Shown: positions 42,879-51,412 of the stretch, piece by piece
How positions within the stretch are numbered: position 1 is the first letter of the stretch
Layout of the letters: each line of letters opens with the position of its first letter
NCBI RefSeq assembly: GCF_002217355.1
Contig: NZ_MUHA01000031.1
Coordinates: 1-64,000, forward strand
Reading direction: 5' to 3'
Origin: Flavobacterium oncorhynchi
GTDB taxonomy: Bacteria > Bacteroidota > Bacteroidia > Flavobacteriales > Flavobacteriaceae
DNA: 64,000 nt
Made by a program: the position numbers and the translations under genes
The notes under the pieces: model-generated
The model's input: the letters and a program-made list of their open reading frames with translations, nothing else
What the model was told of the DNA's origin: nothing
Databases searched by the model: none

Positions 42879-43958
42879 TTACAAATTAAAAATTTTATAA
42901 CTCTGATGCGTCAATTTTACAATGGCTTCTGTACGATCTGGATGTGTGTCTGAAATAAAAAGCTGTCCAAATGTTTCGCTGTTTACCATTTCGACAATTT
43001 TTGCCACTCTGGTTTCATCCAACTTATCAAAAATATCATCAAAAAGTAAAAGAGGTTTTACGCCGCTTTGTTTCTTTAAAAACTCAAATTGAGCTAGTTT
43101 TAATGCGATTAAAAAAGATTTTTGCTGTCCTTGCGAGCCGAATTTTTTGATAGGATGCGAATCGATTTCAAACAATAAATCATCTTTGTGTATTCCAGTG
43201 CTTGTATATTGCAGTGCTCTGTCTTTATTGATGTTCTCTTTTAGCAGTGTTAATAAATCCTTTTGATACAAATGACTTTCATAAACTACCTGAACAGTTT
43301 CTTCAGATCCTGTTATGGCTTGATGATGGATATTAAATATAGGTATGAATTGTTCTAGAAAATCTTTTCGTTTTTCAAAAATAGATTGTCCAAAAGTATT
43401 TAACTGCTCATTATATATAGATAAGGTATCATTGTCGAAAGTATGATTGAGTGCAAAATATTTTAAAAGTGCATTTCGCTGTACAATTACTTTTTGATAT
43501 TGTATCAGCTGGTGCAAATAACTTGAGTCTAATTGCGAAATTACGCTGTCCATAAATTTACGGCGTGTTTCACTGCCTTCTACAATTAAATCACGATCAG
43601 CAGGTGAGATGATTACTAACGGAATAAAACCAATATGATCTGAAAATTTATCATAAGCTTTTCCGTTTCTTTTTAAGATTTTCTTTTGTCCTTTTTTTAA
43701 ACTGCAGACAATTTGTTCTGTTCTTTTGTCTTTTTCTAATTCAGCATCAATAACAAAAAACTCTTCTCCGTGTTTGATATTTTGAACAGCAAGCGGATTG
43801 AAATAACTTTTTCCGTAAGCTAAATGATAAATAGCATCAAGAACATTGGTTTTTCCAATTCCGTTTTTGCCGACAAAGCAATTAATCTTGATGTCGAAAT
43901 CAAAATTAGCTTCGGCGAAATTTTTATAATTGAATAATGAGATTTTGTTTAAATGCAT
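42879..43958 (-). CDS. recF: DNA replication/repair protein RecF
   Basis: SMC-like ATPase that helps load RecA at gapped DNA (RecFOR pathway). The 359-residue protein has MHLNKISLFNYKNF, Walker A VGKNGIGKTN (about 29-38), IISPADRDLIVEGSETRRKF, the ABC signature region KKFGSQGQQKSFLIALKLAQ, and Walker B LLLFDDIFDKLDETR. All are complete. The dnaA/dnaN/gyrB neighbours seen in many bacteria are absent, as usual in Bacteroidota. Confidence 0.96.
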   Translation of the reverse strand: MHLNKISLFNYKNFAEANFDFDIKINCFVGKNGIGKTNVLDAIYHLAYGKSYFNPLAVQNIKHGEEFFVIDAELEKDKRTEQIVCSLKKGQKKILKRNGKAYDKFSDHIGFIPLVIISPADRDLIVEGSETRRKFMDSVISQLDSSYLHQLIQYQKVIVQRNALLKYFALNHTFDNDTLSIYNEQLNTFGQSIFEKRKDFLEQFIPIFNIHHQAITGSEETVQVVYESHLYQKDLLTLLKENINKDRALQYTSTGIHKDDLLFEIDSHPIKKFGSQGQQKSFLIALKLAQFEFLKKQSGVKPLLLFDDIFDKLDETRVAKIVEMVNSETFGQLFISDTHPDRTEAIVKLTHQSYKIFNL

Positions 43959-44173
43959 TTTTTTAAGAGACTCTAAAAAGAAAAATTACTGTTTTTGCAA
44001 CGAGTAAAATTTAGACTGTAAAATTATCTAATTTTATCGATATAAAAGGGTTTTAGCGTGTTTCAAGTTGATTTATTTTGACGCTGATGCGAAAGGAGTT
44101 AGCATTCTTAAAAATATTTGTTTTAAAATAGTGATAAAATTGATTTTTTTTACCTCAGTTTCAATAAAAATTT

Positions 44174-44181
44174 TATTTTTG
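44174..44181 (+). promoter_or_regulatory. -7 box upstream of the TPR-protein gene
   Basis: TATTTTTG followed by CCG fits TAnnTTTG, 23 bp before the ATG at 44204. A TTG lies at 44140-44142, which is further away than usual, so only the -7 element is supported. The remainder of 43959-44173 shows nothing. Confidence 0.45.
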
Positions 44182-44203
44182 CCGTTCACTAAATTAATTT
44201 TAA

Positions 44204-44983
44204 ATGGCTACTTACAATAAAAGAGGATATAAAGCACCAAAGGAGAAGGAAGTTAAAGAAGTAACTGAAGAGCAACAAGTAATTATTGACGAGAAAGACA
44301 GCAAAACAGCTGAGGTTTTTTCTAAGTTAGACGAAACTGCTTCAAGAACTGAGGATTGGGTTGCTAAAAATCAAAAAATCATTATTGGTTTAGTTGCTGG
44401 TATTGCAGTTGCTACTATAGGATATTTGGCTTACCAAAAGTTTATCGAAGCTCCTAAACAAGATGAAGCTGCAAACGAAATGTTTGTTGCACAACAAAAC
44501 TTTCAAAAAGCTGTTGATGGTGTAGCAAGTGATTCATTATATAAATTGGCTTTGAATGGTTCTGAAGGTAAATTTGGATTTGTGAAAATCGCTGACGAAT
44601 ATTCTGGAACTGATGCCGGAAATTTAGCAAATTACTATGCAGGTATGGCATATTTAAATACAGGTAAATTTGATGATGCTATTAAGTATTTAGGTAATTT
44701 TAAATCAGAAGATTTAATTTTAAGTGCTTTAGCAAAAGGAGCAATTGGAGATGCTTATTCTCAAAAGAATCAACAAAAAGAAGCTTTAGATTATTATGTA
44801 AAAGCTGCTGAGTCTAATAAAAACGATTTTACAACACCTCGTTTCTTATTAAAAGCTGGTAAAACGGCTTTGGCTTTAGGTCAAAAAGAAGATGCGTTAA
44901 AATACTTTACAGATATTAAAGATAATTTTGATGCAACTCCAGAAGCGGCTTCTGTTGATGCTTTGATTGGATTAGCACAATAA
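44204..44983 (+). CDS. Membrane-anchored TPR protein (YfgM-like)
   Basis: A 259-residue protein with a charged N-terminus (about 1-55), one membrane segment (IIIGLVAGIAVATIGYLAY, about 59-77) and a C-terminal TPR array (YYAGMAYLNTGKFDDAIKYL; GDAYSQKNQQKEALDYYVKA; KALALGQKEDALKYF-like). The layout resembles YfgM, an ancillary SecYEG/chaperone-linked protein, but a direct match is not proven. It sits 84 bp before ribH on the same strand. The pair is common in Flavobacteria as I recall, with no known functional link. Confidence 0.83.
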   Translation: MATYNKRGYKAPKEKEVKEVTEEQQVIIDEKDSKTAEVFSKLDETASRTEDWVAKNQKIIIGLVAGIAVATIGYLAYQKFIEAPKQDEAANEMFVAQQNFQKAVDGVASDSLYKLALNGSEGKFGFVKIADEYSGTDAGNLANYYAGMAYLNTGKFDDAIKYLGNFKSEDLILSALAKGAIGDAYSQKNQQKEALDYYVKAAESNKNDFTTPRFLLKAGKTALALGQKEDALKYFTDIKDNFDATPEAASVDALIGLAQ

Positions 44984-45067
44984 ATTATTGAAGAGTTTAG
45001 ATTTTAGGTTTTAGATTTGTATTTTTACAATCAGAAATCAAGAAATATAAAATCTTAAATATAAAAG

Positions 45068-45640
45068 ATGGCTACCGAAAATAAAAATTTATCACAATAC
45101 GATAAAAACACAATCCCAAATGCGAAAGACTTTCGATTTGGGATTGTTGTTTCTGAGTGGAACGAAACTATTACAGAAGGACTTTATAATGGTGCTTTTG
45201 AAGCATTAATCGATTGTGAAGTTCCTGCACAGCAAATCATTCGTTGGAATGTTCCGGGAAGTTTTGAATTGATTTATGGCGCAAAGAAAATGCTGCAAAC
45301 ACAAAATGTAGATGCAGTAATTGTAATTGGCTGCGTAATTCAAGGAGAAACTAAACATTTTGATTTTGTATGTGAAGGCGTTACACAAGGAATTAAAGAT
45401 CTGAATGTTCAAACTGATATTCCAGTTATTTTTTGTGTCTTAACAGATAATAACATGCAGCAATCTATTGATAGAAGCGGTGGAGTTCACGGAAACAAAG
45501 GAACCGAAGCAGCAATTGCAGCAATAAAAATGGCTTATATTCGTCAACAGGCTTCAATGGCGCATACTTTTAATCAGCCATTGCTTTCGTCAGGAGCTCT
45601 TCAGATAGAAGATGGTCCTAGAAAAATTGAGAAAGAATAA
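45068..45640 (+). CDS. ribH: 6,7-dimethyl-8-ribityllumazine synthase
   Basis: Penultimate enzyme of riboflavin synthesis, condensing the ribityl-amino-uracil with dihydroxybutanone phosphate. The 190-residue protein has FGIVVSEWNETITEGLYNGA, VPGSFELIYGAKKML, VIVIGCVIQGETKHFDFVCE (catalytic His in ETKHFD) and DIPVIFCVLTDNNMQQ, then GNKGTEAA. About 30 residues extend beyond the usual C-terminus (SMAHTFNQPLLSSGALQIED), and there is a 20-residue N-terminal extension. Other rib genes are not in the window, and no FMN riboswitch is visible upstream. Confidence 0.95.
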   Translation: MATENKNLSQYDKNTIPNAKDFRFGIVVSEWNETITEGLYNGAFEALIDCEVPAQQIIRWNVPGSFELIYGAKKMLQTQNVDAVIVIGCVIQGETKHFDFVCEGVTQGIKDLNVQTDIPVIFCVLTDNNMQQSIDRSGGVHGNKGTEAAIAAIKMAYIRQQASMAHTFNQPLLSSGALQIEDGPRKIEKE

Positions 45641-45665
45641 AAACACAATTGTTTTAAAAATAGTA

Positions 45666-45698
45666 AAGCCTATACTGTAAAAAAGTATAGGTTTTTTT
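45666..45698 (+). terminator. Terminator after ribH
   Basis: Stem AAGCCTATACT with AGTATAGGTTT and a 7-nt loop, then a T-run. The 290 bp from here to mutL hold only a mutL promoter candidate and A+T-rich sequence. Confidence 0.8.
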
Positions 45699-45913
45699 AT
45701 GTCTTTTTTGAGGCAAATTATCAGGAAGAATAATGTACTCGGATCAGTATGTGAGATTTTGTTTTTGATAAATAGAATACTTTCGATTGTAAAAGTTAAT
45801 TGATTTTCTTTTAGAAATAAAATTCAATAACTTTAATCTTTCTGTTTCTTAGAGTATTGAGGTTTTTGTTTTTTTTATGATTGCAGATATTCTGAAAGCC
45901 AGTCAAAATTTAC

Positions 45914-45921
45914 TAAATTTG
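45914..45921 (+). promoter_or_regulatory. -7 box upstream of mutL
   Basis: TAAATTTG followed by TACC matches TAnnTTTG. A CTG at 45892-45894 stands 19 bp upstream in the -33 position in place of TTG. The ATG of mutL is at 45986. Confidence 0.5.
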
Positions 45922-45985
45922 TACCTCTTGGTTTAGATTTCAAATCAAAAATCTTAAATAGTTAATCTACAATCCTAAATATTAA

Positions 45986-47917
45986 ATGTCGAGTATTATT
46001 CAATTGCTTCCAGATCACGTTGCTAACCAGATTGCTGCCGGAGAAGTGGTTCAAAGACCAGCTTCAGTCGTAAAAGAATTGTTAGAAAATGCTGTAGATG
46101 CAAAAGCAACTGATATTAAATTGATTATAAAAGATGCCGGCAAATCATTAGTTCAGGTTATTGATAATGGTGTTGGAATGACAGTTACGGATGCTCGTTT
46201 GTGTTTTGCACGTCATGCAACTTCAAAAATCCGTCAGGCTGAGGATTTATTTTCTCTTGGTACCAAAGGTTTTCGTGGGGAAGCTTTGGCTTCGATTGCG
46301 GCTATTGCCCACATGGAAATGAAAACCAAGCAGGATCAAGATGAATTAGGAACGCATATTGTAATCGAAGGAAGTAAGTTTGTTTCGCAGGAAGTAGCTG
46401 TTTTACCAAAAGGAACTTCATTTGCGGTTAAAAATTTATTTTTTAATATTCCGGCTCGCCGTAATTTCTTAAAATCTGATACAGTCGAGTTTCGTCATGT
46501 TATGGATGAATTTCAGCGTGTGGCGCTTGCACATCCAAATATTCATTTTAGTTTTTATCATAACGGAAGTGAGTTGTATAATTTGCCTGCAGCAGGATAT
46601 CGTCAGCGAATTGTTGGGATTATGTCTGGTAAAACTAACGAGAAGTTAGTTCCAGTTAATGAAGATACTGAGATTATAAATATTCAAGGATTTGTCTGTA
46701 AGCCAGAATTTGCTAAGAAAAATAGGGGAGAACAGTTCTTTTTTGTTAACGACCGATTTATAAAAAGCGGTTATTTGCATCATGCGGTTATGGCAGCTTA
46801 TGACGGACTTTTGAAAGATGGTTCGCAGCCGAGTTATTTCTTGTATTTACAAGTTCCGCCTAATACAATTGATATTAACATTCATCCTACTAAAACCGAA
46901 ATTAAGTTTGATGATGAACAGGCTTTGTATGCCATTTTAAGAGCTTCAATTAAACATAGTTTAGGACAGTTTAATGTTGCTCCAGTTTTAGATTTTGAAA
47001 GAGACTCAAATTTAGATACACCTTATCATTATAAAGATTTAGAAGCAGAAACACCTACAATCCAGGTTGATGGAACTTTTAATCCTTTTACAGATGATAA
47101 AACCAATCAACATTATTCAAAAGCGGCTTCGGGATCAGGTTCTAGTTATATTTCAGGATCTTTGTCTTCTTCTTTTTCATCAGGATCCTCTTATTCGGGG
47201 TATTCAAAAAGAGTAGAGCCAACGGTGAGTTGGGAAAGTTTATACGTTGGTTTGGATACTGAAAATACAGAAAGTATCGAAAGTTCTCCTTTTAATTTTG
47301 AGAATGAAGAAGTAACTTCATCTTTGTTTAATGATGATGAGGTAGAACAAGCAAGTCAGAAAACGTATCAAATACATAAAAAATATATAGTTTCGCCAAT
47401 AAAGTCTGGAATGATAATTGTCGATCAGCATCGTGCACATCAGCGTATTTTGTACGAACAGTTTTTGTTGAATATGACAGTAAATCAAGCTTCGAGTCAG
47501 CAATTGCTTTTTCCGTTGGATTTGTTTTACTCTTCATTAGAAATGAAATTGATCGAAGAATTAAAACCTTCATTAGAAACTACTGGTTTTGTGTTTGAAG
47601 ATGCAAAAACAGATCATATTGTAATTTCGGGAATTCCGGTAAATATTACCGAAAGTGAAGTTTCTCTTGTAATTGAACAATTGTTGAGTGATTTGCAAGA
47701 CGGAATTCCAGCGAGCAGTTACAGTCAGAATGATACTATAGCCAAATCGATGGCAAAAAGTTTAGCGGTTAAAACAGGATCTTATTTAACCGAAAAAGAA
47801 CAAGATAATCTCGTAAACGGTTTGTTTGCTTGTAAAGATCCAAATATTTCACCTTTTCAAAAACCTACATTCATCACCATGCGTGTTGAAGATATAGATA
47901 AAAAGTTTGCCTTATGA
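45986..47917 (+). CDS. mutL: DNA mismatch repair protein MutL
   Basis: Mismatch-repair matchmaker between MutS and downstream nucleases. The 643-residue protein has the GHKL ATPase (ELLENAVDAKATDI; VIDNGVGM; FARHATSKI; GTKGFRGEALASI), GTSFAVKNLFFNIPARRNFL and the transducer HPTKTEIKFDDE. A Ser-rich linker (about 385-410) and the C-terminal dimerisation domain follow. Unlike most MutL proteins from bacteria without MutH, the endonuclease motif DQHAx2Ex4E reads DQHRAHQRILYE (from Asp480, first Glu replaced by Gln), and the late CPHGRP-type box reads SPFQKPT. The next gene overlaps by 4 bp. Confidence 0.95.
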   Translation: MSSIIQLLPDHVANQIAAGEVVQRPASVVKELLENAVDAKATDIKLIIKDAGKSLVQVIDNGVGMTVTDARLCFARHATSKIRQAEDLFSLGTKGFRGEALASIAAIAHMEMKTKQDQDELGTHIVIEGSKFVSQEVAVLPKGTSFAVKNLFFNIPARRNFLKSDTVEFRHVMDEFQRVALAHPNIHFSFYHNGSELYNLPAAGYRQRIVGIMSGKTNEKLVPVNEDTEIINIQGFVCKPEFAKKNRGEQFFFVNDRFIKSGYLHHAVMAAYDGLLKDGSQPSYFLYLQVPPNTIDINIHPTKTEIKFDDEQALYAILRASIKHSLGQFNVAPVLDFERDSNLDTPYHYKDLEAETPTIQVDGTFNPFTDDKTNQHYSKAASGSGSSYISGSLSSSFSSGSSYSGYSKRVEPTVSWESLYVGLDTENTESIESSPFNFENEEVTSSLFNDDEVEQASQKTYQIHKKYIVSPIKSGMIIVDQHRAHQRILYEQFLLNMTVNQASSQQLLFPLDLFYSSLEMKLIEELKPSLETTGFVFEDAKTDHIVISGIPVNITESEVSLVIEQLLSDLQDGIPASSYSQNDTIAKSMAKSLAVKTGSYLTEKEQDNLVNGLFACKDPNISPFQKPTFITMRVEDIDKKFAL

Positions 47918-48663
47918 TGAATATGACTCCTGTTGTAAAACAACTGCTTATAATTAATATTATATTTTTTATTGGTGCTCAACTAGTGCCCGTTTCTTAT
48001 GAGTATTTAGCACTTTTTTTTCCAGAAAATCCTGGATTTAAAATTTGGCAGCCAATTACTCATATGTTTATGCATGGTGGTTTTGCTCATATTGCTTTCA
48101 ATATGTTTGCGTTATATTCGTTTGGTTCAACACTTGAACATTTTTGGGGTGGAAAGAAATTTTTGTTCTTCTATATTTCTTGTGGATTAGGCGCTGCTTT
48201 AGTGAATTTTGCTGTGAATTATTATTTCTATCAAGATAGTTTGAATATTCTTTTGGCAAATGGTTTTCATAAAGCTGATATTTTAAGTTTGCTAAATGAT
48301 GGTAAAATTGATACAAGATGGCAGCAGATTTTAACTGTTTCAGAATTTAAACATTTTACAAGTGCATATCTAGGAACTGTGGTTGGAGCATCTGGTGCTA
48401 TTTACGGATTGCTTGTGGCGTTTGCTTTTATGTTTCCAAACGCCGAGCTTGGTATTATGTTTATTCCAATCCCAATAAAAGCTAAATATTTTGTGCCAGT
48501 TTATATGCTTTTATATGATGGCTTTTTTGGAATTTTGGGAGGTTCACTGATGGGACTTGATTCGGGAGTTGCTCATTACGCCCACATTGGCGGTGCTTTT
48601 TTTGGATTTATGATTATGTGGTACTGGAAAAAAAATCAGTTTAATAACAATCGTTGGAATTAA
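47914..48663 (+). CDS. Rhomboid-family intramembrane serine protease (first of two)
   Basis: A 249-residue polytopic membrane protease. The HMFMHGGFAHIAFNMFAL segment carries the oxyanion His/Asn, VVGASGAIYGLLVAF has the nucleophile Ser in GASG, and HYAHIGGAFFGFMI has the catalytic His. About six membrane segments are visible, with a longer loop at about 100-140. ATGA overlap with mutL (4 bp) implies coupled translation. A second rhomboid gene begins 45 bp downstream. Substrates unknown. Confidence 0.9.
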   Translation: MMNMTPVVKQLLIINIIFFIGAQLVPVSYEYLALFFPENPGFKIWQPITHMFMHGGFAHIAFNMFALYSFGSTLEHFWGGKKFLFFYISCGLGAALVNFAVNYYFYQDSLNILLANGFHKADILSLLNDGKIDTRWQQILTVSEFKHFTSAYLGTVVGASGAIYGLLVAFAFMFPNAELGIMFIPIPIKAKYFVPVYMLLYDGFFGILGGSLMGLDSGVAHYAHIGGAFFGFMIMWYWKKNQFNNNRWN

Positions 48664-48708
48664 TTTTTAACTTTAAATAATTAATTTTAGAAACCAAAAG
48701 AAGACTTT

Positions 48709-49572
48709 ATGAATATTCTTGACGATTTAAAACTCCAATACAAATTAGGTGGAATCGCGATGCGAGTAATTTATTGGAATATTGCCTGCTTTCTTATTTC
48801 TTTAATTTTTTTCTATCAATATTCTGGTGGAGGTTTTGCTTATCCTAATTGGTTAGCATTGTCGTCAGATCCAAATGTTTTTTTGTTCAAACCTTGGACG
48901 TTTTTAACGTATGCATTTTTTCATTCCTCTTTTTTGCATTTGTTGTTCAATATGATGGTTTTAAACTTTGCTAGCAACTTGTTCCTTACTTTTTTTAGTC
49001 AAAAACAATATTTAGGTTTGTATATTTTAAGCGCTATTTTCTCTGGAGTAGTTTTTGCGCTGAGTTTTTATTTTTCAAATTTTGCAGGTTCTATTGTTGG
49101 AGCTTCGGCTGCAATTATGGCTATTTTGGCAGCTGTTACAACCTATCAGCCTTTAATGAACATTCGTTTAATGCTGATCGGCAATGTAAAGTTGTGGCAT
49201 ATTACGGGTGTAATTTTAGTTTTAGATTTAATGCAGTTTCGCTTAGATAACATGGGCGGACATATTTCTCATTTAGCGGGAGCTGTTTTTGGTTTTATCT
49301 TTATTAAACTGTTGCAGCAAGGAACTGATTTAAGTAAAATTGTTTCTAAAATATTAGACTTTTTTGCTAATTTATTTAGAAAATCTCCAACAACGCCATT
49401 TACAAAAGTTCATAAAAATTATAAAAAACCGACAGAAAAAGTAACTTCACGAATTGTTACTAAAGATAAAACACAGCAGCAAATTGATGAGATTTTAGAT
49501 AAAATCAGTCAATCTGGTTATGATTGTTTGACTAAAGAAGAAAAAGAGTTTTTATTTAAAGCAGGGAAATAA
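48709..49572 (+). CDS. Rhomboid-family intramembrane protease with cytosolic tail (second of two)
   Basis: A 287-residue rhomboid paralogue. FFHSSFLHLLFNMMVL provides the His/Asn pair, and SIVGASAAIMAILAA has the Ser in GASA rather than GASG, a permitted variation of GxSx. GGHISHLAGAVFGFIF has the catalytic His. After the membrane core a soluble tail of about 90 residues ends in DEILDKISQSGYDCLTKEEKEFL, a segment widely found at the end of Bacteroidota rhomboids (a DUF6576-like tail). It is operonic with the preceding rhomboid and the EEP gene 18 bp downstream. Confidence 0.9.
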   Translation: MNILDDLKLQYKLGGIAMRVIYWNIACFLISLIFFYQYSGGGFAYPNWLALSSDPNVFLFKPWTFLTYAFFHSSFLHLLFNMMVLNFASNLFLTFFSQKQYLGLYILSAIFSGVVFALSFYFSNFAGSIVGASAAIMAILAAVTTYQPLMNIRLMLIGNVKLWHITGVILVLDLMQFRLDNMGGHISHLAGAVFGFIFIKLLQQGTDLSKIVSKILDFFANLFRKSPTTPFTKVHKNYKKPTEKVTSRIVTKDKTQQQIDEILDKISQSGYDCLTKEEKEFLFKAGK

Positions 49573-49590
49573 TCCTTTCAGCCAAAAAAT

Positions 49591-50637
49591 ATGAAAAACC
49601 TTTCGTGGTTTAATAAAGTAATGTTCTTTTTGAATATAGTATTAACTGTACTCACATTTAGTATCTATATTTTACCTTTTCTAGCACCTAAAAGTTTTCC
49701 TCTTTTATCGGTGCTTACGCTGTTTATGCCGGCTTTTTTTGTGATGAACGGATTCTTCTTCGTTTACTGGGCAATTCAGTTTAAAAAGCGCCTTATTTTG
49801 TCTGGTTTGGTTTTATTAACCGGGATAACATTTATTAGTAAATTCTACAAGTTTTCGGCGAAAGAGTATGTTAAAAGCGAAAAAGATTTCTCGGTAATGA
49901 GTTATAATGTTCGTCTTTTTAATGTTTTTAAATGGTTAGATCGTGATGATATTCCTTCAAATATTAAAGCTTTTATTGATGAAAAAGACCCTGATATTTT
50001 GTGTATTCAGGAGTATTCTAATTCAGCTCATCTTGATTTAAAAGTGTATCCGCACCGCTATATTTTTATAGATGGGAAAAAGATCAAAACAGGTCAAGCC
50101 ATTTTCTCGAAATTTCCTATAATCAACGAAGGGAACATTATCTTCCCTAAATCGGATAATAATGCAATTTACGCAGATATAAAACGCGGAAAAGATGTTA
50201 TTCGTGTTTATAATATGCACCTGCAGTCAATTAAAATTTCGCCTGATGTTAACGAAATTTCAGATGATATAGATAATGTAAATCAGAAAAAATCACAGCG
50301 TATTTATGCTCGAATCAGTAAGGGATTTACGCAGCAGCAGGAGCAAGCGGAGATTTTTAAGGAAAACATTAAACAGTGTAAAAACCCAATTATTATTTGC
50401 GGAGACATGAATAACAGCCCGTTTTCGTATGTTTACCGAAATATTAAAGGAAAGCTCAAAGATGCTTTTGAAGAAGCAGGTGAAGGCTTTGGGGCAACTT
50501 ATAAATTTAGATATTACCCAGCACGAATCGATTATATTTTTACAGATAGTAAAATGAAAGTAAAGCATTTTGAAAGCTTTCCTGATTTCGAAAACTCAGA
50601 CCATTATCCTATTATGGCTAGACTTTCAATGGAATAA
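49591..50637 (+). CDS. Membrane-anchored endonuclease/exonuclease/phosphatase family protein
   Basis: A 348-residue EEP-fold protein. Three N-terminal hydrophobic segments (about 8-30, 36-63 and 66-85) anchor it, followed by the catalytic domain: VMSYNVRLFNVF, ILCIQEYSN (metal Glu), YNMHLQSIKI, IICGDMNNSPFSYVY (Asp/Asn) and FENSDHYPIMARL (Asp-His). All residues of the metal-dependent phosphodiester active site are present. Members cleave nucleic acids, sphingomyelin or inositol phosphates. Membrane attachment argues for an extracytoplasmic or lipid phosphate substrate, but this is open. Last gene of the mutL-rhomboid operon. Confidence 0.88.
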   Translation: MKNLSWFNKVMFFLNIVLTVLTFSIYILPFLAPKSFPLLSVLTLFMPAFFVMNGFFFVYWAIQFKKRLILSGLVLLTGITFISKFYKFSAKEYVKSEKDFSVMSYNVRLFNVFKWLDRDDIPSNIKAFIDEKDPDILCIQEYSNSAHLDLKVYPHRYIFIDGKKIKTGQAIFSKFPIINEGNIIFPKSDNNAIYADIKRGKDVIRVYNMHLQSIKISPDVNEISDDIDNVNQKKSQRIYARISKGFTQQQEQAEIFKENIKQCKNPIIICGDMNNSPFSYVYRNIKGKLKDAFEEAGEGFGATYKFRYYPARIDYIFTDSKMKVKHFESFPDFENSDHYPIMARLSME

Positions 50638-50707
50638 AATTGATATTCTTGAATTTTTAAAATTGCTTTAGCTGCTCATTGTTACTTGGTGCAAATTAAA
50701 AAGGATA

Positions 50708-51322
50708 TTATAGAAGTTTCTGTGTTTTTAAATAATCCATCGCAAATTTTCCTTCGTTAAAAAGTAAATCTAAAACACTTAAATTGTTGATAAAACCGTG
50801 TTTGTCATCAAAAACCTGAGTGTATTTTTCGAATGAATTTTGATCTTTTTTTCCATTTGCTAAATGTCTGAAATCAGAAATGTTTTCTACTTCATGAAAG
50901 TATTCAGTTGTTTTGCCGAATTCTAATTTCATTCTTAGACATTTTGTGGTAATGTCTAAAACTTCCATATTTAAATCCATTAAAAAAGTGTGTTTTTTCT
51001 CGAAAATAGGAGTAATGTCATCTTCAAAAAATTCGAAGAAAGGCGAGCTTCTATATGCTGCTTCCAGCGATTTAAAATGCTGTTTCTGCCAGTCAAATTC
51101 ATTTTCGATCAAAACATCCTTTGTTTTCTGATGTGCAGATTTAGAATGTTTAACAGGAATGTTTAATAATTGAATTCCGTTTGGACTATAGATGTATGTG
51201 CGGTTTCTATTAGTCTGCTTTTGAAAATTATCTTCCATTTCAAAAGTTACATTCTCAGATTGTGCCATAACAGCAAAGTGGCTGATTGATGGAAAATAAG
51301 TAGGAAGTAATAAAGAGTTCAT
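50708..51322 (-). CDS. WbqC-family protein
   Basis: A 204-residue protein of the WbqC family, named from O-antigen loci and without firmly known activity. LLPTYFPSISHFAVM, TYIYSPNGIQLLNIPV, DFDWQKQHFKSLEAAYRSSPFF-type residues (seen as FDWQKQHFKSLEAAYRSS) and FFEDDITPIFEKK are the family segments. It lies downstream of lepB/dapB and the par genes on the same strand, separated from lepB by a perfect hairpin repeat. It is common for lepB and wbqC to neighbour each other in Flavobacteria as I recall. Confidence 0.85.
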   Translation of the reverse strand: MNSLLLPTYFPSISHFAVMAQSENVTFEMEDNFQKQTNRNRTYIYSPNGIQLLNIPVKHSKSAHQKTKDVLIENEFDWQKQHFKSLEAAYRSSPFFEFFEDDITPIFEKKHTFLMDLNMEVLDITTKCLRMKLEFGKTTEYFHEVENISDFRHLANGKKDQNSFEKYTQVFDDKHGFINNLSVLDLLFNEGKFAMDYLKTQKLL

Positions 51323-51340
51323 TGTGGTTTTTGTTTAATC

Positions 51341-51388
51341 GGTAAATCGTTTAATTGTTCTTTTTGAGAAACAATTAAACGATTTACC
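51341..51388. repeat. Perfect 19-bp inverted repeat (GTTTAATCG family)
   Basis: GGTAAATCGTTTAATTGTT (51341-51359) pairs fully with AACAATTAAACGATTTACC (51370-51388) across a 10-nt loop. It fills the gap between lepB and the WbqC gene and shares GTTTAATCG words with 30318-30390. On the minus strand it could also stop transcription after lepB. Confidence 0.75.
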
Positions 51389-51412
51389 AGTTCAACGAAT
51401 TGACGTTTTTTT

